Shown here: positions 11,079 to 24,051 of the stretch, one piece after another
Layout: each line of letters opens with the position of its first letter
Numbering within the stretch: the first letter of the stretch is position 1
Source: Blumeriella jaapii
Lineage: Eukaryota > Ascomycota > Leotiomycetes > Helotiales > Drepanopezizaceae
Assembly (NCBI GenBank): GCA_009599575.1
Contig: VWND01000015.1
Coordinates: forward strand, 186,001-250,000
Direction: 5' to 3'
Length of the DNA stretch: 64,000 nucleotides
Position numbers and translations under genes: made by a program
Notes under the pieces: generated by a model
What the model was told of the DNA's origin: nothing
The model's input: the letters and a program-made list of their open reading frames with translations, nothing else
Database searches by the model: none

Positions 11079-12131
11079 TTATGTGAGATTATCAGTATAA
11101 GGCGGCGGCAGCGCCTCCTCATCTGTGATCGCCCCCGGCACCGGCACAGGCACCGGAGCCTCCTCAATCAACCTCTTCTGCTCCTCCAGCTTCACGGCCC
11201 ACAACGCACTGCCCGCGGCCGTTGTCAGCAGGAAGAACATGCTCAACACCGGCACCAGCTGCAGCATCAACGCCACCGTCCCAAACCACGTGTACTTCCA
11301 CTTGCGCGTCCTGATCTCGTTCTTCTTCTCCTTGTTCGACAGGCCTCGCAGCTTGAAGTATCGGTAGTGGTGGAAAGGGCCAGCGCGGGCGCCGGTGATG
11401 AGCAGAAAGAAGGGTGTGCCGACGATAGGGATCAGATTGAGCGGCAGGACGAGGATAAATTCGCAGATCTGGCGGAAGGAGAAAGGGGAGTAGATGGCGG
11501 AGCTTGTGGGCTTGCCGAGCTTCTTCACAGAGTTGGGGGCATCGTGGAAGAGGATGCGGGAGGGAGAGACCACGTCGATCCTAGGGCTGGTTAGCACATT
11601 CACGAAATAAGGGAAGAGAGTACAGCAGTTCTGGTTTAGATACGAACAGAGCAGAGGACTACTTACAGGCCTTCACGAATGAGGGTTGCCTGGGACGGGT
11701 TAGCAGAGGCACGAAAAGAGCAAAGAGGTGGGTTCTTTGAGGGCGTAGCCCAAGGAGGAAGATAAGAGGGTAAGGTAAGTCTGTACATCAAATACGTTCA
11801 CAAGTGTCTCGTCTACCAGCAGAGCCTCGAAGAGCAAGGCGATCAAGATCTGCCCTTCCCCCAGCACCAAGAATGCTGCGTTGAACCATGCTACTGGACC
11901 GTGAAAGATAGCCAGAAAGGCGACTTGGGGCAGGTAGGTGAATGTGAACAGTAGGCCGAGGACTACGATCGAGGTCATCACCAAAGGGATGAGACGCCGG
12001 CCAAAGAGCGGCCAGAACTCTCGGTGGGCGCAGAAGTACCAGATGCCCTTGAACGGGTAGAGCGCAGAAGCCGAGACAACGTTGCGGATGGGTTGTAGCA
12101 CCGACGCTGCAGATAGTCGAGGATCTGGCAT
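11079..12131 (-). CDS. EI24/RRT8-type multi-pass membrane protein
   Basis: Three exons, 12131-11787, 11689-11667 and 11580-11079, give 289 aa. The 23-nt middle exon restores the family block NVFDATLIREGLIDVVSPSR across both junctions. The protein has several hydrophobic segments: about residues 45-70 (LIPLVMTSIVVLGLLFTF), 75-105, 150-185 (LVLPLNLIPIVGTPFFLLI) and 215-245. The hydrophilic loop GARAGPFHHYRYFKLRG lies between the last two. It resembles the fungal outer spore wall protein RRT8/LDS family, whose yeast members are linked to lipid droplets and spore wall assembly. The tail is Pro-rich. There is no signal peptide. Family confidence is good; precise function is inferred only. Confidence 0.82.
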
Positions 12132-13726
12132 TATGTATTAGAGGAGACTTGCGTCGTGTCGTAGAAGATGTGGAACATGGGAAAAAGATGAGGTTATTGA
12201 TCCTTGACTTGGAGCTGGTGTTGGATTGACCCTCCTCGATGACGCACTTTGAGAATAACCTTAATGCCTGAGGCTGCTTGGCCGAAGTTACTCCTCCTAA
12301 TTTATCACGGTCGGAACAAAACAATCACAACAGAAGCTTTCTTATGCGTTGATTAACCTTGAGTGTTATAAACCCTCTGATAATTTCTATCGAAATCCTG
12401 AACCGTCACCTAGCACGCCTAGGTAGTCTGTCTTGCCCTTACAACCAGCAAAACTTACACTTGTAATACATGGAGAAGACATAGCAAAGGCAAAAATGCT
12501 GGTGTCAGGAGTTAAGTAAACGGTTGGCATTCTTTGTAGGTCAAATATGATAAAAGTCTAAAGTGCTTCCGTTCATCGAACTTTCAATATAGATGAAAGG
12601 TATGCTTACTGTCCGGAGATAGCCCCGAAACTGTATCATAAACAAGCAGTCCGCCGGACCAAAGCTGGGATCCGAGCCATGTCACCTTGAGATAAGAGAG
12701 TTATTATAACAGAAGCTCTTCAGGACCGCGAAACAGGCTGTACGCAGAAGTCGACACAGATCCTAGTATCTACGGATAGCTGCGTGCCCCTGGGAGAAGT
12801 GGCGCACTTGTGTTCTGAATTCTGTTTGCGTTTGTAGACCACTCCTGGGCCATCGATTTGTCTAAAGAAAGGCCGTTTGCATCAAGCAGGTGATGCAGTT
12901 TCTGATGTATGCTGCAGTCCGTCCTTGGACCTCTTACACTCATAGCAGGCCAGTCGCCTCGGGCAAGTGTTCAAGGGTTAGGTCACAGTTAGCGGCATTT
13001 GCTCTTCTATCTCTTGCCAGAATGTAATTACATTGGATATGCGTAGGTGCACGGAATTCAAGGCTGACAGTTCTTGAGATTTTCCTGCTTCCCGCGTATT
13101 ACACAGCTATTATTGTCCGTTCGTTGTTCTGTGCATATCTTGAAAGGGGGCGTGTCCAATCTCAAGACTGCTCCTGACACGGCCACTGCCCTGTAAAGTC
13201 TTGAGAAGCATCCCGAAGGCGTTGTGTACAGATTCCTATACCGGTGTCATGTTTTCTTTTCTCAAGCAGTTCCACAGACCCGCGATACTTCTCGAGAATA
13301 ATGCGTTTAACATGGTAGGTATTACTATACCTTGGGCATAAGATATTCAGAAAATGCGTGAAGGTATACATTTTCAGAGTCTAATGCGCTGCTGGTGATT
13401 TCCTTGTCGTCTACAATCTCTACAGGCAGGCCTATACAAAGAACGTGACGGGCGGTCGGTGAAAAAGGCCACTAATCCGCTTCGAGTCTTAGCGCTCTTT
13501 CCCATTTCACTGAACTACCTCTGCGCGTCCGCGGCCCACAATCTCTTTTTATTTCTCACCTCCCACTCGACTCACCTTCATCACCTTACATTCGTTTCGA
13601 CCTTTCCCATTCTTCCCAATTCACTCTTTCGATAACTCCTAGTGCGCATCACATCAACACGTTACTGTTCCCACTCTCTTTGGTTTGTTGATCAACAACT
13701 CGTAGTCAAGCGCGTGCACCGTCAAG
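12132..13726. other. Intergenic region
   Basis: 1.6 kb without a supported gene. It should hold divergent promoters for the EI24-like gene and the wall-protein gene. A pyrimidine-rich leader precedes the start at 13727. Confidence 0.45.
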
Positions 13727-16214
13727 ATGCGATCTCACTTCTTGAGCATCCTTACCGGCACCGTTGGCCTGGCTGCCATCGTCACCGCCGCCCCTGCTCT
13801 CTCGTCGTAAGTACGCGTCTTCGATCTATAGCTTCTGCTGACCCTCGAGCAGCTTCGGCGTCTGTGGTTCCAATGTTTCGACGGTGTTCATTACTGTCCC
13901 TCAAGAAACTACCGTCACCATCCACGATGCGGAGACCAAGACAGCAACCATATATCTCTCTGCTCCAACTACTACCATGCTCCCTACCACCACGATTACC
14001 GTCCGTGGTACAGACACCGAGACAGAGATTGTATACATCCCGGCTTCTACTACAATCCTTCCCACGACCACGGTTACTCGTGTTTATACCCTGTTTTCCA
14101 CCCAGACCGACTACGTCAAGACTACCTCCCTTGGTGCCGCTGCTCTTGCTACCCCAATCTCGTACGAGACAACCGTCACCCAGGTAAGTTTCCGCTTCCG
14201 CAAAACCCTACACCCAATCGCGCAGGCAGTTGAAAGCTACTGTGCCCCAGCTTTCCGCGACCATCAAGATCAGAGATGCTAACGCGAGATAGACTGCTAC
14301 GGTTACCGTCACTCGATCCAACACAACCCCAGCTACGTCCAGTGGTGCCCTCTTTACCTTCGTCCTCAACAGTGGTACCACCTTCTGGCTCGGTGGACAC
14401 ACACCTACTTCGTCTTACGTCGTAAAGACCAGCGTCATTACCATTGTGCCCGTCAACACTCCGGTCTCTGAGGATCGCACTAGCACCGAGACACTCAACA
14501 CCACTATCATCACTACTCGTGCCACGCACACCCTTACTAAGACCTTGACAGCCATGAATCAAACTTCTGGAGCTTCCCCCGTCGGCCATGATCACGCAAG
14601 CTCGTGGGGCGGATGGAACGTAACTTCAACTGCTGGCGGAGTAGTCTTCCCTGGAGCCACATCTGCCATCTCGTTCATCACCAGCGAGACTGTTGACATC
14701 TACAAGCCTTCAAGCACCTCGTACACCTTGTCTTCCTACCTAGCGAAGAGTGGATTCAATGCTATGACCGCCGCACCTAGCAGCTTCTGGTTCTCCGCTA
14801 CCCCAACCGCTTCCTCAACTGCAGAGGGTGTATGGACAACCAGTGTTACTAATGGTCAGACCGTCTCATGGAATGCTAATGGAACTAATCAGACTGGCTC
14901 AGAGACACTGAGTGGAGCACAACACGTCAACACTACAACCGCTTCTCTCCAGTCAACAAGCACTGCAGATGGTGCTCTTGCCTCTTCAAGCTCGCACGCT
15001 CCACAATCCTCTTACCTCCTCAACTCAACTGGTGCTGCTTTCGGTACTGTTACTTCCATGCCGGTCTCGTCAGATATCGCCACAACCTCCAGCAAGTGGT
15101 ACATCTACCGTGCATTATCGTCCATGGATGAGTCGTCCCTAACTACCAGTGCTGCGCTTGGCAATTTTACCCCCGCCTCGTTGAACACGACATCTGTCTC
15201 CAGTGACGGTATCACGAGCATGCCAATCAGTACTCACATGGGCGTCTTCCCAACTGGAACCGAGACCGCCCTCCCGACTCCAACCTACTCGTCGGTCATT
15301 GGCATGTTACCTACTGACATTGAAAGCTTCAGCCTTGTGCTTTCATCTGCCACAGCCTTTTCCCCTGCCTCTGCTAAGGCTACGCCTACTCCGTGCGGAC
15401 TGCGAGGTGACTTTGTCTTAAACGTAAGCCTACAATTCCCATGACTCGCTGCATCGTCACCCTATTGCTGTGCGCAGAATTCCAAGCTAATGGGTCGTCA
15501 TAGTTCGACGACATCCCTCCTTTGAGTGTAAGCAACGATAGCACATTCTCTCAGCCAGCACCCGTCTTCAGCCCATACCACAAGTTCGACTTCTCTAATG
15601 GTTTTACGGTCGTCCCCCCTCCAGGTAAGTCTACTCGTACAATTTCTTTCGAGAGCAAGACCCACAGGCTCTTCTTCATCCCCACAGCATTCCCTACGTG
15701 TGCTGACTCTTACTGTACAGTTGACCCATACCTGCCCAATTCGAAGCCCCTCCTCCTCGAGTTCATCCCAAACTTCACAATCAACGCTTCCACTACGGCA
15801 ACTGGGCCCAACTCAGCTGAAGGTGGCTTTTCCGGCGAGATGGGCAACTTCGACCACGGTGCCACCGGATGCTTCAACTTCAACTTCTACGGTGCCTCTC
15901 TCGGCTGCGACAGCTCCGGCGCCGCCTGCGACTTCACCTTCACAGGTTTCAAGTATGACCGCGCTGCCAACCAGACCCGATCTGTCGTCACCCAGGAGAT
16001 ATCCGTCGCTGCCTGCCCGTCGCTTAGGAGCCTGGACTGCGTTCTCACCCCCGTCGTTCTCGACGGCTTGTTCACCGACCTGGACTCCGTCCGTATCAGC
16101 GTCACTGCCGAGGGTCGACCCAAGATCTGGTGGATGGATGATGTCCGTCTAGGCTGGTCTGACAACAGCTGCGAGAAGGGCATCTGCCGAACTCTTGCTC
16201 CCATCCACCACTAA
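13727..16214 (+). CDS. Secreted Thr/Ser-rich cell-wall protein with C-terminal globular domain
   Basis: Five exons, 13727-13806, 13853-14183, 14293-15423, 15504-15624 and 15688-16214, give 729 aa. Exon 1 encodes a signal peptide (MRSHFLSILTGTVGLAAIV, cleavage near TAAPALS). Residues about 35-480 are Thr/Ser/Val-rich with repeated blocks such as TTTMLPTTTITVRGTDTETE, expected to be heavily O-glycosylated. The C-terminal 240 residues begin FDDIPPLSVS and contain HKFDFSNGFTVVPPP, CADSYC, GCFNFNFYGASLGCDSS and RISVTAEGRPKIWWMDDVRLG, with paired cysteines. This matches a fungal domain I recall as DUF7371 (from memory; not checked). The last intron is 63 bp and in frame, so its retention would add 21 codons. 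No GPI signal is seen. The gene faces another Ser/Thr-rich wall-protein gene. Likely an extracellular wall or adhesin-like protein. Confidence 0.8.
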
Positions 16215-17393
16215 AACCTGGATCGCTCAGTACAAGTGCCTACATTCAGCGACATAGGGCTGCTTTCAAACCGATTTCCGCAACGGAGCAAAAGTCCGGC
16301 CCTTTGTCCACGCATAGTAGTAGCCTGGTTCACTGATCGATCATTGATGTAGATACACTGGGTTTCCTTTCCGCCTTCTCTTCTTCGGGGCTCTCAAACC
16401 CGGCTTTCCAGCACGCACACATTTCCACTAGCTGTTTTTTCTCCATTTTCTTCACCAGGATCGCCGTCGCATAGCTTGGACGAGGTACAGGCCGGGCCAT
16501 CTCACGCGCTTGGCATCAGACTTCCAGAGATTTCACGAATCACACGAATCACGCATGTAAGATTAGAGAGGAATAAGAAACCAAATGACCCAAAATGAAG
16601 CGGATTGTGTACCGCCTGAAACCACAACCAACAGCATACTGTGATTTCGGTGTTTGATATTTCCTTCTCCTTGAAAAGATAACGTACTGTACGTAGGCTG
16701 CTGTAACTCACTGATTTACATCCAGCACTCCCTCTGGCGCTAGATCAGGTAGGTGTAGTGTAAACCACTGCGAATTCGGGCTTGCGATTATCCCCTACTT
16801 ACCTGTAGGTAGGTGGCGGTTCAATGATCAATTGCTAAACCATCACTAACAGCGTAGTCCACGCGACAACTCTCTCTCTCTCTCTTGCTTTTCTTCCTCG
16901 GCTTTCGCACTCTACCTGAGACAGTACCACAGTATCAAGAGCTAGAGACTCGTATCCATGTTTACGTCAATCGAGAAGCAAATGACAAATGGATATTAGG
17001 TACCTTAGGTAGGCACCGTGCCTAGGTACTTACGAATGGCTATGAAATGCGACGAGTGAACACTCGGAGATTTCACGTTACGTCCGTACTATCCTAGCAG
17101 GGTGATGTACAAACCAATGACTTTTTTTTCCGCCTTCCCCTGGACCTGGAGAAGAGGCGCGTTTGTAGGTAGGAGGTTATGCTTAGTCCCTGTTCAAGTT
17201 CTGTGATACTCGCTTGTGATTTCGTCGCTTTTTTTGCGTTTGGTTCTTGCCTGCCCTGCCCTGCCCTGCCCTGTCTTCCTGTCCTGCCTGTCCTAACCTG
17301 CTCCAGATGACAGACGGAACAGAGTAGGTATGTATGTGAAGCAGGACAAACAAGCCTTTATCTCCCCTCATCAGCACCTGATTCGCACTAACA
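16215..17393. other. Convergent intergenic region with simple repeats
   Basis: No gene is seen. Simple repeats include a TC run at about 16870-16885 and tandem CCTGC units at about 17250-17275. The stretch 16998-17035 is rich in CCTAGG and GGTACC words, which recur in the right half of the window. Confidence 0.5.
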
Positions 17394-19552
17394 CTAGACA
17401 TGAACACTAACAGTCACCGTCGCAGTCACAGTGACCCTTTCTGTCACAGTGTCCGTTACCAAAATCCGCTCCGTCTCCGTGACCCTCTCCGTCGCAGTAA
17501 CTGTCACCGTCACCTTCTCATCCTTGCCCCCATCCCCATCCCTATACCCTCGGCCATCGCTCTCCCCTCGATTCCCCGGCGCAAGAGAAGGATTGGGGGA
17601 CGGGGCGGGAGACATGACAGGGATGATGGTCAGCAGCCCGTTATCGACGTTGCTTCTGGTCTGCGGTGGCTGGATGGGCGGAGGAGGGGAGGGCGTAGGG
17701 GCGGGCGGGGTGATGATGATGGTGAGCGTCGATCGGCGCGGTGGGATGGTCGTCGTGATGGTGAAGACCATGCTGGGCTCGTTTAGTGCCGGACTGGGCG
17801 TGAATACCGGCGCAGAGATCGGTGAGCTTGGTGTTGGCAATAGGGCAGTCAGGTCCGGGATAAGTGGCGCTGTCGAGGGCGAAGGGACGAGAGACAAAAT
17901 GGGAGGCAAAGAAGTAGTAGGCTGGATAAGAGGGGGTGTTGTCTGGAAAACGAAAGTCGGAACGGAGGGTGTTGTTTGCACGAGGGGAAGCGTCACCTGG
18001 CTAGCGAAGGAGCGGGATATGGACGCTGGCTCCGATGGAGTCGAGGAGGACTGGGAATTCGGGCGTGAGACTTGACTGTAACGTGGAAACAACCACGCTG
18101 GTCGGTAGGCTCGAGCTGCCCATCAACAACGTGCTACTCAAGCCCAACACTTTTCCCGCCACGGCGACATCCGCACACCCCACAAACACACCCTCCGTGC
18201 TCTTCATCGGCAACGCGAAGCAGTTCGATCCCGCCTGACAAACGTCTGTGATCTGGAAACTGCCCTCGCCATCACAGTTCCCCACGCTGCCGCCGATACA
18301 CGCGATCTGGCCTCCGCTACACGGCGAGGAGAAGTTGAGAGTTGCGAAGAGGGCGTTGTAGCCTTGAGCTTGCGCTAAATTGGCGGCGAAGGACGAGGGA
18401 GAGATGGTGGCTGTTGGGGCTGGTGGTCGGGCGATCACGCTGGGGATCGGGGAGATTGTTGGAGCGGGGATGGCAGACGGAGTGGATATGATGACGGATG
18501 AAAGAGATGAACATGAGGCGGGAGGTGGAGTGGTGGTGGGCTTCGGGGCCAGGAGAGAGGAGAGGTCGATGGTGATGAGTGTTATGGATGCGGCTACAGA
18601 CTCGAGACCTCCTGGCGTGGAGAATATCGGTAAGATGATGGAGCTGGTGTTGTTGAGTGTGAAGCGAGGAATAGAGCGTGAAGAGGACGCGGAGGAAAAT
18701 GGCAGGTTGCCAGTATCTGGGGTGACGGTCGCAACGGGAGTTGTCCGAGGGGAGACACTAGCTGTGCTGGATGCATGCTGAAGATCAGATGCGCCAGATG
18801 AAGACGGAGAAAGAGAGATTCTGCTGTCTCTCTGACTGCTGGAAATTGTACTCCTTGAGCGGCTCTTGGGCGGCGGAACCGAGTGTGCGGGAATTTCGGT
18901 CTTGGAGATCAGATCGGAGGCAACGCTAGTGTCCTCTGGCCCTGGTGCAGATAAGGCAGAAGCTCGACTAGGAGCAGCCGTCGTGATTACTGAACTATTC
19001 GACAATGCTGTTGAAGATGTAAAAGAGTCCGTTGTCCGACTATCTGGGGTGCTAGAAGCCGAGAATGAGAGACTTTCAGATAAGCGTATAAATGTGTTGG
19101 ATGGGAAAGGACTCGTTGATGAATTCGTGGAGGTAATGAGCGGTGTCGACCCTGAGGAAAGTGTGGACTCCAGGGTCGGAGTTGAAGACTTTGAAATGGA
19201 AGACAAGGAAGACGTCGACACTGGTAGACTTGTAGTTGAGGAAGACTCAAGCGGTATCGCCGTAGACGAAGACTCCGCCGAAGAGCTCGAGGATGAGAAA
19301 CCCGACGAGGTAGTGACAGGGGCAATCTTGAAAGAGTCCCGTGTACTAGTTATACTCGCGGTACTGTCGGCTGTCGACGTATTCGAGAACGTGAAGTTCC
19401 TCGCCATACTGTGTCAGAGTTAGTCTCAAGCACACGATCGACGGCTCGAAGGGATCATCCTACAACTTTCTCGCCCCATCCCGCCGTAGAGGCCCTGCTG
19501 AGCTCGACTCTGCCAACAGCAGCAACCCTGATATCGTCTCGATGATCCTCAT
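17394..19552 (-). CDS. Secreted Ser/Thr-rich wall protein with CBM19-like domain
   Basis: Three exons are proposed. Exon 1, 19552-19464, encodes a signal-like start (MRIIETISGLLLLAESSSAG). A 55-bp intron (gtagga...gacacag with gactaac branch) leads to exon 2, 19408 to about 18094, and exon 3, about 18050-17394, gives roughly 686 aa. Residues about 35-310 are Ser/Thr-rich. A six-cysteine module follows (SPCSGGQIACIGG, GNCDGEGSF, CQAGSNCFALP, VGCADVA) that resembles carbohydrate-binding module 19, a chitin-binding type. A Pro-rich linker leads to a tail of VTVTVTATERVTETER type. The join between exons 2 and 3 is uncertain: the two frames overlap by about 92 bp and the best intron (18093-18051, 43 bp) has a poor donor. 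A sequencing slip or a real frameshift is possible. Confidence 0.68.
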
Positions 19553-21029
19553 GCCTCCGAGTGCAGATCTCGGATCTTTGAACGTATTCCCAGATACAAT
19601 ATTGCACGGAACGAAGTGGGACTGCGCTTTCGACCCGCGGTGCTGCGCAAATATCGAGTCCCGTCTTTCCTTGGTCAAGTCAAAAACTTCTTTGTTCTCG
19701 AAATGCCCCGGTGGAGCGATCAGGGAAGGATGAGAGAGAAGGATCTCGAATGAATGAAAGAATATGCAAAACAGGCTCTATGACACACGAGGACGGAAAC
19801 TGAGATGCGAGAAGAGACAGATTGAGAAACGCCACGGAAAAGGGAAAAATGACCGAAAAGAGAGCAGTAGGAATAGTATCTGCAAGCAAGCCACCAAAAA
19901 CCAGAGAGAGAACGATGTGACGAAGGAAAGCAACTCGCCGGTTCCTCCTCACCACGCCATCGACGGGTACCACCGCAGCCATATGTAGTAGCAACCGCGA
20001 GCTCCGTTTCAAGAGTCCACGAGAGGCAGCCAGACCTGCCCGCCCGGCTCTGTTAATAGAATAGAACAGGTCGAGACCATGAGTGAGTTCACAGGCACAT
20101 AGTTGGGTCTGGGCCCGTGGTCCGGCTCTGCATGCATGGCCGGCGGCATGGGAAATGAAACGGGGCTTCTTTCGTTCAGCATCACCCAGCAGACAACGAG
20201 GGGTTGAGAAAGAGAAGACATCGTGGTGGCCGATGGCGTTGTGCTCGTGGGCACGATGAAAGGGGGCGTGGGTGAGACTGGTTGTTTGATGTTGGCGCGG
20301 GTGCGAAGCGAGGATGTGCTTGATTGGCTGAGAAGCTTTGGGCAGGAACACAAAAAATAAGCGCTCATGAGCGGCAAAGAGAAGATGGCAGTGTGTCCTG
20401 TAGCAATGAGTTGTTTTGATAATAGCTATTAAAAGAGAAAACAGTTATGTATAAGTATGGGTTGTGGCCCGTACATTCTACTTTGGCCTGAGGTCATCCG
20501 GGCATCACAGCGGCGGCAGCGGGAAGAGTGTAAGCTTCATAAAGCCTCAACCGGGCTTGTGGGTGACCGTTCGTGTATACGCTTACTTCAGTCATTTTGG
20601 ATAAGCTGGTCAGAGTCTCAGTAGAACACAACGCCTCAATAGGTTTCATGCATAACCTGCTCGCTCAGCGTTGTTTTTATTCTACCGGCTAAGGAGAGAT
20701 AGATCAGTAATAATAGGTCATCACTTGGGCTAGTGATATTCACGTCCTGCAAGCGAGCATGTACACACACATTTCACAAGACCGTCGTGTCAACAGCTGC
20801 TATCAAAAAGCAAGTCTGTCGATTCATAGGTTGATGGGTACCAGGCGCGCTGCCCAGTCCCACTAGCTCTTAGTCAACTCAATCTCTTTACACTGTTAGC
20901 AGTCTCAACATTTCCCAACTCAAGAAGAGTTCATGTACTAGACGCCAGCCAATCTTGACATGAAAACTCCATGTTTAATCATTCAGCCACCTGCCATTAT
21001 CAGCTTTCCCTACCAAATACTCATGACGA
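19553..21029. other. Intergenic region upstream of wall-protein gene
   Basis: Two overlapping minus-strand frames of 223 and 122 codons lie at 19680-20377, with no recognisable domain and mutually exclusive frames. I do not call them genes. The rest should hold the 3' end of TPS2. Confidence 0.45.
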
Positions 21030-24000
21030 TCATTCATCGTTATTCCCGCCAGGCATCTCGTCCGGTACCTTGTATTCTGGCATCTGATCGGGGATATGGC
21101 CTTCGACGACGGCCAGCGGTCCAAGATCTGCCACGTTTGTACTGCCGCCGTTGAGCAGGGCAATGCTGCTTATAACATCGCTCGGCTCCAGCAAATGCCA
21201 GTGCGCAAGCGTCATCTTGTTGCTCGCACCCACAGTGACAGTAAATACATGTTCAGCGGGCAGTGTGCTCGCGTTCAAAGCCCGAAACATATCTTCATCC
21301 GTGAAGTCGTCTCCGAGACAGAGCACAAATTCAAGGGGAAGACCAACCTCGTGGCCGTAAGAGGACACGAGACGCTTGACAATCTCGCCTTTGTTGATGA
21401 ACGTGGGTCGAACCTCGAGATTGGCCTTGCCAGTCATAACTTCAACGTCCCAAGTCTTAGCGACCGTGTTATCGAGCTCCTTTTGGCATTCGCGAGCCAT
21501 GTAGGCGCCGAGCTCGGGGTCAGAGGGGCGGTAGTGCCACGTGAGAGCGCAGCGCTTGCGTTCGATAAAGGAGCCTGTCTTTGTTAGCGATTCATACCCA
21601 AGAATGGAAAGTACGTACCTGGAGTCTTTTCAGTGTATTTCTGGAAGCAATCAAAGACCTCCGTCTGCCAGCCCATATCGAATTTCTCGGCCAGGTTCTC
21701 CCATTCTTGCTTGCCTGGATGGCGGATGAAGCTTCCGTGCTCGGCACTGAAACCTAGCTCCGGGATATGACCAAGATGTTGGCTCAGGAACTCCTGATCC
21801 CGACCACTGATGATCCAAATCGCGTTTCTGGGATCAGATGCCAAAGACTTCAACGTACGGATCAGCCGGTCTCCGGGAACCGCCGCCGCTGGATCTCTCA
21901 CGATCGGGGTCAGTGTACCATCATAATCAAACATGAAAATGCGATGCTTGGCAGCTCGGTACTGTGTTATAAGGGCGGTCTTGTCGAGGAGAGGGGTCGA
22001 TATAACAGAGTTTGAGGCTCCCAAAACCGCAAGGAGACGCTTGAGAAATGTATGGATCCAGGTTTTGTTGGTTCTCGTGGTGACATGGTGGTACAGACTG
22101 GAGTGCATAGCACTCTTTTTGTCCTCGTTCATCGTCAAGGCATAGTTGATAGAATGTGCAACACGGGAGAGATCCCAAGGGTTAATGTGAATGGCATCCT
22201 TCAAACTTCCAGCTGTTCCAGAGAACTCGGAAATGATGAGGGGCCCGTGGGCGTCTCTTTGACAGACCACGTACTCCAGACTAGTTGTATTCATGCCATC
22301 ACGCACACTGGTAATGAGACCAATGTCAGCAGCTCGGAGTAGAGCGAGGTACTCTTCTTGTGAAAGGTACTGTGGGTAGTGTTGGACTGGCGAGAAGGAC
22401 AGGGATCCGTAGATACCATTGATCTTGGCAACGAGTTCGGCGACCTGGTTTGCTATTTTGTTGCCAGAGTCCTCCTTCTCCTCTTCAGCACTGGTAGGAC
22501 TGGTGACCTGAATCAAGACCACCTTGTCGACCCACTCCGGATACTCAAGGAATCTCTCGAATGCCATCAACTTCTGCGCAACACCACGCACACTGTCCAA
22601 TCGATCACGACCGACGATGATCTTCTTGCCGTGGTAGATTTTCCTCAGCTCTGCCACCTGCTGATCAATGATGTCTCCATCAAAAGCCAGCTCCTCCACT
22701 GCAGCGGCATCAATGCCGATCGGGAAGATCCCAACGGTGATCTTTGCACCATAGGCCTCCACGCCTGTGATATCGGAGGGGAATCCCAAGATTCGAGTGC
22801 AGCAAGAGACAAAGTGCCGAGAATAACTGTGCGATTGGAATCCGATCAGGTTCGCGCCCAACACACCCTCCAAAATGTCTTTCCGTCTTGGCAGGCACCT
22901 CAAAAACTCGCTGCTGGGAAATGGGATGTGCAGGAAGAAAGCAATGTACATGTGCGGGATCTTCTGGCGGAGCATGCTAGGAAGAAGAAACAAGTGATAA
23001 TCGTGTATCATGACAATGTCTCCAGGCTTGTAAATTTCCAAAATTCGGTTGGCGAACTTCTGGTTCATCCGGTAGTAATCCGCCCAAGTTTGGCGCTCTG
23101 CGCGGCCATTAGTCGGCTCGTGTTGCTTGTAGTGAAAGAGAGTGTAGAGCTGGTGCTCGGCAAAGCGTCTCCAGCGGGACTGGTCTTTTAAGCACATGTC
23201 TCCGTCTGCAGAGCCTTCGTTGTCGTCGCTCAGCCAGACAGGCACGGTTCGACCCTTTTTATCGTGTGCGAGCTGCCACTCCAGGCGAGCACGATCTTCC
23301 TTGGTGAGCCAGACACCCTCCTGCACAACAGGTTCAGCCGACTTTGCAAATTCATCGAGTGGTATAGGAGCTGAGCTCTTGTTGAGGGGCGGGATTTTCG
23401 AGGCAGTCGTCGTCTCGGGAGGGGTGTCTGGCGGTGTGATCTCTTCGATCTGTTCTATCTCTCCTGTCCAGCCTACCAGGGTATGGTTCCACGAAGTCTT
23501 ATCGGAGGATAGGTAAGAGAAGGAATCGAACAGGGCGGATGTGCCACGTCGAGAATCCAGGAGCTGCTCTGTTCGTCAACACGTGCTCCATAGACATCAC
23601 ATCGCGGACTCACCCATTCTTGTCCCTTTCGAGACTTGAGATTATATGGTACGCAGAAGGCGGCCGAAATCACCCCACCGCTCAGGTCCAACGAAGGGTT
23701 CGCAGCTCTTGGATCGATCTCCGCCAAAGAGCCTCTCCTCGTCTCCCCCGCATTCAAGCTCATCCGCCTCAGGATTTCCTGGTTGGACTTCGCGCCCGAA
23801 GCCGCAGCAGACGGCGACTGCGCCATGTTGCCTCGGAATGCGTGGAGATCGTGGTTGAAATAGGAGGTTTCCTCGATGTCTTCGGAGCTGTAGGGCGACT
23901 GGATGACTTCGCCCAAGTTTATGCCCGGCGTAACGGGGATCTCGGTCACCGAGGGCCGCAGGCCTGGATGGATGGATTCCGAGCGGTCCGGGAGGAGAGG

Positions 24001-24051
24001 GCGGAGCGTTGCTGTGAGCTGGACGTGCTCGGGCAGGATGTTCTGCGACAT
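21030..24051 (-). CDS. TPS2: Trehalose-6-phosphate phosphatase (TPS2)
   Basis: Tps2 removes phosphate from trehalose-6-phosphate in the cytosolic trehalose synthase complex, a stress-protectant pathway. Three exons, 24051-23614, 23566-21619 and 21574-21030, give 976 aa. Exon 1 is a Ser/Pro-rich regulatory N-terminus ending before SRRGTSALFDSFSYLSSD. Residues about 190-620 form a GT20 synthase-like domain (for example MIHDYHLFLLPSMLRQKIPH and VGIFPIGIDA). The C-terminal HAD phosphatase has FMFDYDGTLTPIVRDP, with the nucleophile Asp and its DxD partner, and CLGDDFTDEDMFRAL. Both phosphatase motifs are intact, which separates this from TPS1. In intron 1 (donor gtgagt) the frame demands the second of two AGs in CAGAG; using the first would shift the frame to an early stop. 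A stress-element word (AGGGG) lies upstream near 24207, weak evidence of stress control. Confidence 0.96.

Noticed and set aside
15625..15687. Treating the 63-bp in-frame segment of the wall-protein gene as coding
   Set aside because: It has a gtaagt donor and a cacag acceptor and breaks the VVPPP-FPTCADSY block; excision fits better, though retention would not disrupt the frame.
19680..20377. Minus-strand frames of 223 and 122 codons between the wall-protein gene and TPS2
   Set aside because: They overlap in different frames, have unusual composition and no recognisable family; probably chance frames in a promoter region.
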